In this document: positions 46,653 through 56,754 of the stretch, piece after piece
Position numbering within the stretch: position 1 is the stretch's first letter
Layout: every line of letters starts with the position of its first letter
Origin: Hygrophila difformis
Lineage: Eukaryota; Streptophyta; Magnoliopsida; Lamiales; Acanthaceae
Length of the DNA: 64,000 bases
NCBI GenBank assembly: GCA_030278955.1
Contig: JAOANR010000013.1
Location: 40,832,191-40,896,190, forward strand
Reading direction: 5' to 3'
The notes under the pieces: model-generated
Databases searched by the model: none
The model's input: only the letters and a program-made list of their open reading frames with translations
Told to the model about the DNA's origin: nothing
Made by a program: the position numbers and the translations under genes

Positions 46653-48034
46653 TGATAATGGCCAAAATTGACCATTATTTTCAATCTATTTCCGTGTCTG
46701 ATACGGACATTTGATCGCATTCCGGTCTTATTTAAATAAGAAAGCAGTTGAATTTGACAGATATATGCAAGTTTGTATAAATAATAAGCTGTTATTGAAA
46801 AATACAAAAATATTGCCTTTTTATTAAATTTTATATTAAAAATCCAAAAACATGATAAAAATATTAAAAATCCCACATTTGATAATTATGGTTTGTAGTA
46901 TCTGTTCGGTGGAACACGGATCCATTAAACGGACACAAACAAAATGTCAAGTGGAACAAATATCCTTATTTATTATATTTTATATTTTGATAATTTGATG
47001 TATATATTTTTAATTTTTATGTTTATGTATTTCTGTTTCTGTTTTCTGCTATAATTAAGAATTAATTGGTCCACTAATCCATATTTAATTAAATTGCAGG
47101 TGTTTAATTGAATTAGGTCCAGTCCAGTCCATTTTCCAAAATCTAAAACCTATAAGCCCAGTAAAATTCAGCCCAACAACACCAATCCAACCATTGTCTC
47201 AGCCCAAAACCCCATATTTGATTAAACCAAACCCATAGCCCATTACACCTCCCAATACCATTCAAACCCTAACCCTAACCCTAACATACCACCAGCCGCC
47301 GCCGCTGCAGCCGCCGCCGGCGCCGCCTCCGATCACCTTCTCCGGCGGCCACCACCTCGCACCAACAGCCTCATCCGCCACCAACTTCCAACTCCATCCT
47401 CATCCTCCATCCCATCCGACAGCTCCGACCATCAGCCTTTCCCGTCGCCGCTCGCCTCCAAGCTCCGGCCACACCACCACTCGGCCGCCGCCTCAGTCAC
47501 CACCACCGCACCTCCAAATCCAACAACGCCCACGCCCTCGATAGCCGCCGCATCCGTCGTCGTCCTCTACCCTCTCCGTTCCCGACCAAGCTCTTCCACT
47601 CGCCGCCGCCGCGAGCCCCATCCACCTTAGCCGGCCGCCGCTTCCTCACCCTCTCCGACTTCATCAACACCAAGCTCTCTTCGTCTCTAACTTCCAGATC
47701 CGGCCATCCTCTTCTCAAAGCTCCAAACAACAAGAAATGAAAGAGAAGCAAGAAAATAAGAAGAGTTTGAAAGATAAAGAAAAAACTGGAACGAGAAAGA
47801 GCAGAGGAATTGGAAAATTGGAAACGAGAAACTGAAAACAAGAAAAATAAAAATGGAGGATGAGGAAGAATGAAGAAAATGGTGGAGAAATGAAGAAGAA
47901 GAAACGAGAAGGAGAAGAAGGGAGTCCTGTCGAAAATGGGGAATGGGGAAGGAAGAAAGAAAATAAGAGAAGAAAAGAAAATAAATGGAGAAAGAGAAAA
48001 GAGAAAAAGAAAAAGAGATAAATTTTATCCGGAC

Positions 48035-48540
48035 ATGGAGACCCCGGTCGCTAAACAAGACCCCGGTCGCTGAACAAACCCCGGGTCGAGATACCATGTT
48101 CCGCGACCAGGTGCTCCGCGACTGGAAAATAGCTTAAGGACTGTGAGAGAGGCACCCCAGTCGCTAACCAATGGACCGCGACCGGGTGCACCGCGACCTG
48201 GACAGAAAATGGTTAGAGACTGGGAGTATCAAGACACAAAATCTGTGTCACGGAACAATGTTCCGCGACACATGGACCGCGACCAGGACAGAGTCCCACG
48301 ACCTCGACAGAGAAGAGAGAGCAGCCTCAGTCACGTGACCACCCCCACTTTCAAATTCTCACATGTTAAAACCATCGCAAGGTCCCAGGACCGCAAGTCC
48401 CGCAGCACAAGAAATTTTCGTCCTTTTCTTCATGGACCTCAAGTCCCGCCCCTCCTGTGCGTCATCCTGGAGCTAAAAATTGTGTCCTGAAACAGATTTG
48501 TTCTGCGAACAGGCACAATTGTTTAGCGACTGGTGGGCCT
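48035..48540. repeat. CGCGAC motif array 1, right LTR
   Basis: Copy of the left array. The main hairpin has one arm mismatch here (GTGTCACGG) and TTCCGCGAAC has become TTCTGCGAAC near 48500. Confidence 0.85.
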
Positions 48541-48570
48541 TGAATGGGCCTAGGGCTCAATTCTTCTCCT

Positions 48571-48579
48571 CTATAAATA
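48571..48579 (+). promoter_or_regulatory. TATA box in the right LARD LTR
   Basis: The same promoter as in the left LTR, unchanged. Confidence 0.6.
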
Positions 48580-49373
48580 TAACCTCCCAACCCCTTTGAA
48601 CAGTAACCTAGCCACACTTGTAGTTTAATTTTTGTTCTTGGGGCACCACTGTGCTCTCAAGTAGCTTTTAGAGTAGATAGTTTTATTTATATGCAATGTA
48701 GATTTTAGTGTAGTTTTAGTTTAATTCCTGTAATAAATTAGTGTGGCTAGTGTTCACATTTTCCAGTTTTTCATATTTTTGTGTTTTGGGTTGAAACATT
48801 CAATTAATGGATGTAGTTAAACCTTATTTTAGTTTGTGGAATGATTAAGAAAATGCCCCACAAAAATTTGTCATGGTCTCTCCCTGATTAATTATTTTGC
48901 TGTTCTGTCTTCTTTTCTTTTGGGTTGCTTGACCACTTTTATTATTATAGTTAGGTTTAATGCTTTATTTAGATCCAATAAGTGCATAAACACTTGATAA
49001 GTACCCTTTGGTAGATTTAATGTAGTTTTCATTGTTATCTTAGTTTGTTAGCATAGTATGTATTTAGTATTAGTTTTTGTCTTCTTTTATTTATTTTGTT
49101 TAGTGTCTGTTCTTATCTAGTTTAATTTTTAGGTAGTTTATTTCTTTATTTTAATTTACTTTTAGTTTTAATACATTAGATCTAAAAAGGGATAGTGTTA
49201 AAGTGTTTATGCATATTTATTTAAAATTGTACCTCCTATATTGTATTGCATCACGTTGTAACCCCACAGGTTGCAACGTAATTTTCCCGTTGTGATCCCA
49301 CAACGCACTTCCATGCAATGCAATTTAAGGCGTTATGCTGCCGAAATTTTGTAAAATTTTTAAAACCCCTTGG

Positions 49374-49705
49374 TCGCGAAACCCGTGTCGCGGACCCATG
49401 GTCCGCGACACACTCCTTGGTTAGCGACCGAGGATCCAAATGCTTGTAATTTCATTCGGGAAGGGCTCTGTCGCGGAACCCCTGTCGCGGACCCATGGTC
49501 CGCGACACACTCCTTGTTCCGCGACCAGGAATTATGCCCTTGTTGGATTTTCGAACCTTGTGTCGCTATCCCCCTGTCGCGGACCCACACAGTTTTTGTT
49601 TAGCGACATAACAACCCTAATTTCCAATATCCAATTTCTCTTATTTCCCACCACTCTGTCGAGATCCTCCTGTCGCGGACCCACTCCGCGACACAAACTC
49701 TGTTC
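49374..49705. repeat. CGCGAC motif array 2, right LTR
   Basis: Hairpin 49385-49411 is the same as in the left LTR. A further hairpin at 49483-49507 is absent from the left LTR, and the third hairpin near 49576 has lost its 3' arm. Confidence 0.9.
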
Positions 49706-52700
49706 CTCGACAGGCTTGGCACCTTTTTGCCAAATTTTTATTCTCCATCTCACCCCATTAATTAATTGAACCTTTATATTAATATTTTGAAGTTGAAATC
49801 CAATGATCTCAACCCATGATTAATTTGATATAAAGAACTTTGTTCAATTTTCCATTAAAAGATTCTTCTACAAAAGTTAAACTCTAATGATCTAAGTATA
49901 TAATCCGGACTGTAATTAATTAATTAATTATGGAATGAGTGATTATTTAGACATAAAGAGCAACTATGGATTTAATTCCATATCCTTGCATGAGAAACCA
50001 ATGTCTCTCATACAAGAAGACCCAAAAATATTTTCTTTTATTTATTTTGTCTTTACCCGTGTTGTGTGAAACAGCTAGTAAGAGATATGACAGACTAATG
50101 TTGGCGGGTATTCCCACACGGATAAACTAGCTCGTGGTCTGTATATTAATTACTAGATGTTATTTTGCATGGTCCGGATAGTGGTCGGTGGAAGCCTTGG
50201 CGGTTCGTCCATCCGGGATTATAATAGCTGCTCAACTGACTCCTATCCGGATACAATTTTCTTTTCTTTATTTTAATTTCAAACCCGAATCTGGAGCTGT
50301 AGTAATGTTAGATGACATATGCCAATGTTATCTAATAATTATTGTAGTAATAGAACATGTGGGTTTTTATCCAGTTCACAGACAGTGGAGTCTAAGATGA
50401 CGGCGGCAACTGTCATTTAAGGCATTCCACTGTCTAAAAATGATTCCATCCAAATGAGAGGGAAATTGGATAGCAGATGTTTGCAGTCCACCCAATCGTT
50501 TTGCCATCTTTTTAGCCAAATAAATTCTTCTCATCTCCGGTTATTTCATCTCTGTGTATCAACTTCTGTCTAAACCCACTTTATATTTTAGGTTATTTAA
50601 TTTTACACTTCTCTATAAATTTATGCATGATATTATTATGTAGATATTGTGGTCAATATTATTTTGGGATCCTTCCCTTGGACACAGGAGTCTTGATTGA
50701 TAATCAGATGTCTCACAATAAATTTCCAACAAAAATTCATTTATAAAATCCGGATCTAAGTGAGGGATAAATTCCTCAGTTATGACTAATTTAAATCCGA
50801 CTGGGGGTTGATTTTGGGAAATTAGAAGCAGAGTCAGCGATTAGGTCTCACCTAGACTGAAAGGGTCTGTGTTCTTATTGAGAGTCTAGTACCTGTTTAG
50901 GGAATGATTTTCAAACATTCATTATTTTCCAAAATTGCTGTGTATTGGGAATTTAGTCTTAATTAACACACTGAGATGGGATCCACTTGGATTCAAATAC
51001 AGTGTGTTAGATAATTCTAGAGGAACAATACATAGGCCTTGGTTATTTTCTGAGATAGGGTTGAGTACTCTTTCAACTGCTGTCCTCTTCTGCCAAAGCC
51101 TATTTTTGAGTCCTGAGTGAGTGCATCCGGAACGAACTAATTCACTAGTTCGTTTCATTAGTTTGTATCTCATAACCACCCGACGGGAAGTGAACACTGC
51201 GAGCGGTTCACCGAGAGCCGGGAATTCTTGATCCACATCCGGTCATTCTGACTGGGGGCTTTCTTTTACTACCAGGGTCAGACTTTCAAAAACCTCCGAG
51301 TGATAGGATTTTAAATGCTTTCTTTATCGCTTTCTTTTAAATGCTTTCGTTAGAGGTCACTCGGTTGTATTGAGAATTGTGTAACTGCTACTAGGACTGA
51401 TAGTTAAGGGATAGTTCAGGGCTTGATTAGAATCTTTGGGTGTGACATGGGGGAATGATAGCGGTACTTGACACTTCAACTAATGATTTGTCAGGTGTTG
51501 CTTGTCCACCACAGATAAATAATATAACTTTGCAAGGCCTGTGAAGGGAGTTATGAGTATGTGGTATCTTAGATTATATTTTCTTAAGAGCATGTAAACT
51601 CTTACTGTAAGTACCTGTCTGTTAAAGGGAACATGGTACAGAGAACATGAGAGTTAGCTAACTGAAGGATTATCCCAAACAAAGATCTGTGTATTAAAAT
51701 GGAAATTAATTGTGTTTCATCTGAATCTTGTCCAATTTTTATTATTTTCTTCCTGTCTCTTCTGTCTCATTTTAAATCTGCTTTCTTAGAATAATCTTAA
51801 CCGCTTTCTTAGAATAATTTTACTGCTTTCTTAGATTAAATTTAATTCGCTTTCTAGAATAATCTTATCTGCTTTATTTTAATTGCTTTCATAGCTTAGT
51901 TTAAATTCTGTCAAGTAGTTGTTAGATATCAAACACAAACTTGAATCGAGTAACCGTGTGGAAAATCTTAGTAAACGATGTGGGCCCTGCTTCTATCGCA
52001 CATCCTCCAGTGAACGATCCGGTACTTACTATAAATACTGCAATTTTTGACTCCGTGCGCTTTCGGGGGCACAGTTTCTTAACACGAGTAATAAAAACGT
52101 GACAACCTACTAATATATCCCTAATCCCAACTCCATCCTCATAAATTGGTTTCATTAAATAAAATTGAACACCAGGATTATGATTTTTCAGAAAATACTC
52201 ATGTAGTGGGAACTTGTCAAAAGTTTCATGGCAAGGATCTTCAAGGCACGAAAATGTCAAAAGTTCCATGCCGGGGAGGTCCATAACGCCGTATGAACTC
52301 AAAGTTTCCCCTCATGAGTAATAAAAAGTGAAATATATCCTTAAACCCCTTCCCCACGAATCATAACTCTTTTCTATTAATAAATTCAATCCTGATATAT
52401 TTTATTGAAAAACGCTCGTGTTAGTGAAATTTGTCAAAAGTTTCACTACTCGAGATAGGTTGCTCGTTGAGCCCAGGGACGATGGGGTGTAAGTGTTATG
52501 TTTTAGATCATTCGTATCAAATTTTCAATACACAGTACATACTTTGGATTATATTATATTTCTGTCGGATTATCATGATTGTATCTTATAGCATAGAGTT
52601 CTCAAATGCTGTGGTGAGGAAGATCACATATATATATCCAATGCGGTCAGATATGAATGGGATAAGCTGGGGAAAGGTCACTCGAGAGACAAAAGATTTC

Positions 52701-54477
52701 TACTGGAATGAGTTTTTGGTATTTTATAAGTTTCACAATATGTTTTGGGATTCTACTTTGAATTTGTACTTAACTTGATCTATATTAACCTGCATAAAGT
52801 AGCTCGTTGGGCGCCGAAGCACGCAGGAGCTGTAAGGAATGAATGGGAGAAAAAGAATATCGCTCGGTATTTTATTTTTTTAATTAATTGAATGTTTGCA
52901 TATAAAATCGGTGCACTGCAAATATCACATGATTAAAATTTCAGATACAAGGACTACACGTTCGACATAAGGAGCAATAAGAAGCCCTACCCCGCAGACG
53001 AGTTGGTGGCAGAGAACTGGCGGCGGATCTGGGATTCCCCAGCCTTTAAGGAGAAGTCAAAAAGGGGAAAGCTAAACAGGCGACGGGGACATGAGGATGC
53101 ACCGGCCCTCCCAACTCACACCGCGGGATCAAAGACATTCCTAGCCACAAAAGATAAATTGGTATGTTTAGCATATTTACATATAATAGTCAATTATTTA
53201 TGTGGATTTTTGCTCTTGAGTTCTAGTATTTGAAATCTTTCAGTCCACTGATCTGCAAAGGCCCGTGCATTTGCACGAGGTTCACGAGCACACACACACG
53301 CGGAGGCACGAGAAGGACGATTGGATTCGTGATAGGTCGGCGCGGGTGCAGGTAAATAATTCTACATAATATCACAATTACCTATATCTACTAATTTGGG
53401 TCACTATAATATGTTCTTTACGTATTTCACATGTTAAATATAGTAGGAGTTCAATGCAGTTACCCAGACCTTGAGCCAGAACCCTGAGATTGGGCCTGAC
53501 TTCGATCCTGACGATGTCTTCTACGACGTAGCCGGTGGTCACGATAGACGCCACGCTGTATACGGCTTAGGATTGTTGGCCAAGTCTTTTAGGCCCGGAT
53601 GCAATTTTGCCACCCCTGCTCCCCCATCTGATTCCACTTATGTGACACAGGAGCAGTTTCAGCAGCTCACAGAGACTATTCAGCGAGTGTCACAGAGACA
53701 AGAGACTATGGCCGATCAGGTGGAGAGATTGCTAGGAGTCAGAGCCCCTCGATCCCCTGGACACAGAGATGGAGATGATGACTTTGGAGGCGGCCTGGGT
53801 GGAGGTGGTTTAGGTGCACATTGACTCTTGAGGGATGAGACTTGGTTAGTATCGATGTTTATACTTTGTAGAGAGTTTCAAGACTTTGTTAATGTTTTTC
53901 GTTTCAGACTTTCACATTTCAAAATGCATTTTGGGATTGTCATTATCGATTTGTATTTCTATTGAATTTGGAATGTGAAAGAAGTTGTAGAATTGTGATT
54001 GTATATGGACATGTGTTTAATTGTTGATGTTTTTAATTACATTGTTATGAAATGGATTGCCATATTGTGCTGAAGGTGTTGGTAAACATATAGGATGTTA
54101 TTTGTTGGTATTGATGCAGCAGGGATGGCTATGAAAACAGCCATTTCTGGTGTATCCTACAGTTGGGTACCGACTGCACCCCAGACCGCAAATTGGTCGG
54201 TGATTTACCGACCGCACCACCGACCGCATGTGCGGTCGGTAAGCGGTGGACCACGAGGTCCCATGAGTTGGGTACCGACCAAAAATTGGGTCGGGTATTT
54301 GGTCGGTAAATCTGCCGACCATGTCGCGGTCGGCAGTTTGGTCGGTAAGTTTACCGACCGACGCTCCTTTGGTCGGCCCAGAATTCCCTACCAAGGGATT
54401 ACCGACCGTCATTTTGGTCGGTCGCGCGGTCGGTAACCGGCCGGACGACCCGCTTTTCTTGGTTACCGATCGCAGAA

Positions 54478-54509
54478 TGCGGTCGGTAAATCCTGTTTTT
54501 CTTGTAGTG
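54478..54509 (-). repeat. Right CACTA terminal inverted repeat
   Basis: 32 bp mirror of the left end. Subterminal GGTCGGTAA/TTACCGACCG motifs fill about 54160-54477, denser than on the left. Confidence 0.95.
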
Positions 54510-54606
54510 AATAGAGTTTATATTGGATATAGTGATTATTGGTTAATAGTATAAAAATAGTTCTAAATTGAGATACTTATAAGTAATAATATTTGGTAGG
54601 CATATG

Positions 54607-55493
54607 TTAGGGTACTGTGGCAGTACGTACTGCAGCCCATCATGGTCATTCATTTTTATCCGATGGTTATAATTAGTTAAGGTTATAATTGTCAAAAAAT
54701 ATTAATATTGATATAACGTAATAAATCTGCACACCATTTTCCTTTTTTCCCAACTAGATTCGTATATACTACTTGAAGACGGGTCAATAGAATTAATTAA
54801 CCTTTTCACTAATACTCTGCAGTAACTTTTGCAGTAACTAAAAGTCACTTGCAGCGAACTAGTATGTTATTGTATTGTGGACAATTATGTCGATAAAATG
54901 CATTCTATCATGTTCGCTGAAATGTACTAAACCCTGTCGCTGAAATATTATAAGGTCCGTCGCTAAAATGTACCAAGTCCCGTATCTGAAATGCATTTAA
55001 TTATGTCGCTGAAAATGTACTAAGACATGTCACTGAAATGTACTAATGTATGTCGTTGAAATGTAGTGAGTGTGTTGAAAATACACTAATGTTGGTCGCT
55101 GAAATGCACTGTTGTTAGTCGCTGAAAAAAAATAAAGTCCATCGCTGAAAAAGTGGAGGCACCAATTCAGACTAAATTTGTCCTATTCAAAGTGGGCCTC
55201 AGTGTATTTCACGTAATGCTTCAGACTAAATTTATCTTATTCAAAGTGGGTCATACAGTTTATTTTTTTTATTTAATTTTGTTCAACTCAAGTGTATTTC
55301 AATTCAACAAATTTGTGGCTGAGATTGTACCGCACAAAAAAATTATCGTTGAGATGTACCAAAACAAAGGTTCCACATTCAACAAAATTACTAAAATAAC
55401 CCTTTAATATATCTCAACCGTTTAATTTATAAGATGATCAACGATTCATAAAGAATGACAATACGTACTGCGGTCTTGGTCTCCGCACCCTAA
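54607..55493. mobile_element. TIR element with TTAGGG...CCCTAA ends and a minisatellite core
   Basis: Left end TTAGGGTACTGTGGCAGTACGTACTGCAG. The right end reverse-complements to a diverged version with GCAGTACGTATTG. Similarity extends to about 80 bp (GATGGTTATAATT and its mirror). No target duplication was found, no protein is encoded, and the superfamily is not assigned. Confidence 0.55.
54911..55152. repeat. Degenerate minisatellite, GTCGCTGAAATGTACTAA type
   Basis: About ten diverged units of 24-30 bp, each with a GTCGCTGAAA core followed by a GTACTAA-like tail. It sits in the centre of the TIR element. Confidence 0.75.
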
Positions 55494-56031
55494 CTGCACC
55501 TATATTTGGTATTAGAGTTTAGAGGTTGTAGTTTATGTTTGGGAAATGATTAGAGTTTCGCGTCTGGAGTTTAGAGTTTAGAGTCTGGAGTTTGAAATTA
55601 ATAGTGAAAAATAGTTTTAAATTTGAACAATGGTGTTTGTAATGCAATTTTAAATTAGAGTTTAGAGTCTGGAGTTTGGAAAGCTAAAAGCTGGGGGAGA
55701 GGAGCGTTCGGAGTTTAAAGATTAGAGATTAAAATTTAGCGGTTACTTTAATTAGTGTTTACTATATATAGGATTTTAGGCTATCTTTAGTATGTACTTT
55801 AAAAGCTAAACGCTAATTGCTAGCGTCTATTACCAAACGTAGCCTGAGAAACTAAAAATTAGAGAGGGTTAAAGTTTAGAGTTTAGCATTAAAACGAAAA
55901 ATATTTATAGTATTTATAATAATTTTTTGTATTTCAAAAGATAAATCCGAACTTTTCCCAAATACAACCTTTGTATTCGAAAGAACTATAAATGATAGGT
56001 CAAGTCAAGAATGTAACAAATTTAACTAATG
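55494..56031. repeat. GAGTTTAGAGT-rich low-complexity DNA
   Basis: Irregular repeats of GAGTTTAGAGTCTGGAGTTTG around 55540-55700, then AT-rich DNA. No gene is seen. Confidence 0.6.
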
Positions 56032-56435
56032 GGGTGTATTGGATGAGAGTCCGAGATTTTTTTGAATTTTTAAAGTTTAAGTGTATTCAATTAGATTTTA
56101 AAAAGTTTTAAAAAATGTAGAGATATTCAATACAGATTTTAAAAAGTCTTTAAAAATCTAGATGTATTCAATATAGATTTTAAAAAGTATTTAAAAATTT
56201 TGAGGTATTCAACAGTATATAGATTTTAATTCTTCATAGATTTTAATGGATTCTTTTAAAAAAATATAACTAGACAAAAATCTCTCCAAACAATCAAAGA
56301 TTTCTATGGTATCTATACAAGTCAGCCTAACTCTACACGAATCTATACAAAATCAACCATCTCTACGTGGAGTTTATGGATTTTTAAAATCAACTAACTT
56401 TATAAAATCCATAAAAAATTAAATCGAATACACCC
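56032..56435. mobile_element. MITE with GGGTGTATT ends
   Basis: GGGTGTATTGGAT at the left and, reverse-complemented, GGGTGTATTCGAT at the right. Repeats of GTATTCAATATAGATTTTAAAAA lie inside. About 404 bp. A GGGTGTATT terminus of this kind is common in hAT or Harbinger MITEs of eudicots, but the target duplication was not clear. Confidence 0.6.
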
Positions 56436-56715
56436 TACGGGCTACAATTAACATTGATCATTTTATAATTTAGAAGGTTGAAACAATAAAATCTTCATTT
56501 CTTTTAGGATACTTTAGAGATGGAGCCCTCCAACAAAGCCGTCAAGTCAAGATCAAATACTCGATTGAAATTGTTAGTTCATAGTTGCGCCAAATCACAC
56601 ACACTGGTGGTGGGGACAAGACAATTAGACATCGTTAAAGCTAAGTACTTTCCTATGTGCGATGTAATTTTAAAGGGTTTGAAACGGTTAAACTCCTTTG
56701 TTAGGCGTTAATTAG

Positions 56716-56719
56716 CTCT

Positions 56720-56741
<22 letters not shown>
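56716..56741. repeat. (CT)n microsatellite followed by poly(T)
   Basis: About 13 CT units, then about 13 T. Confidence 0.9.
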
Positions 56742-56750
<9 letters not shown>

Positions 56751-56754
56751 TTTT

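Larger units (their letters stand above)
38194..52445 (+). mobile_element. LARD-like non-coding LTR retrotransposon with 5.8-kb LTRs
   Basis: A 14252-bp element flanked by a perfect 5-bp target duplication CTACT (38189-38193 and 52446-52450). LTRs of 5782 and 5793 bp begin TGATAATGG and end AAAGTTTCA. Only 2677 bp lie between them. A tRNA-Asp-type primer-binding site follows the left LTR directly. No gag, protease, integrase or reverse transcriptase sequence is present. Very long LTRs with a non-coding interior define large retrotransposon derivatives (LARDs), which depend on partner elements. LTRs differ by roughly 1% in the stretch I compared (about 30 changes in 2.7 kb), so it is older than the Copia insertion and younger than the CACTA it sits in. 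Confidence 0.92.
46653..52445 (+). repeat. Right LTR of the LARD-like element
   Basis: 5793 bp, the same plan as the left LTR. Besides scattered substitutions it differs by indels: an 11-bp loss near 46980, loss of GCCTAAT near 47250, about 14-bp gain near 49050, a 30-odd-bp extra hairpin at 49483-49507 and loss of a hairpin arm near 49587. Confidence 0.95.
37770..53824 (+). pseudogene. Second En/Spm gene (Transposase_24-like), split by the LARD
   Basis: Likely exons: 37770-37913, 37991-38075, 38147-38193, then after the LTR element 52446-52488, 52592-about 52760, about 52799-52866, 52945-53161, 53244-53351, 53447-53824 (stop TGA 53822-53824). The later exons give a Ptta/En/Spm-type (Transposase_24) region with WAPKHAGAVRNEWEKKN, THTAGSKTFLATKDKL and a C-terminal coiled coil (about 53640-53740) before a Gly/Asp tail. 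This protein class accompanies TNP2 and is thought to bind the subterminal repeats. Frames do not join cleanly across the first three exons, so a frameshift near 37850 is likely. The LTR element inserted in the third exon would stop normal expression. Confidence 0.75.
32806..54509 (+). mobile_element. Complete 21.7-kb CACTA (En/Spm) transposon with nested LTR element
   Basis: Perfect 32-bp terminal inverted repeats starting CACTACAAGAAAAACAGG, a 3-bp target duplication AAT (32803-32805 and 54510-54512), and subterminal arrays of ACCGACCGCA/TGCGGTCGGT at both ends. It contains a TNP2-type transposase pseudogene and a second En/Spm-type gene in the usual order. Subtracting the 14.25-kb LTR element in the second gene leaves a CACTA of about 7.45 kb. 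Intact ends suggest it could still be mobilised in trans, but its own transposase is broken. Confidence 0.95.
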
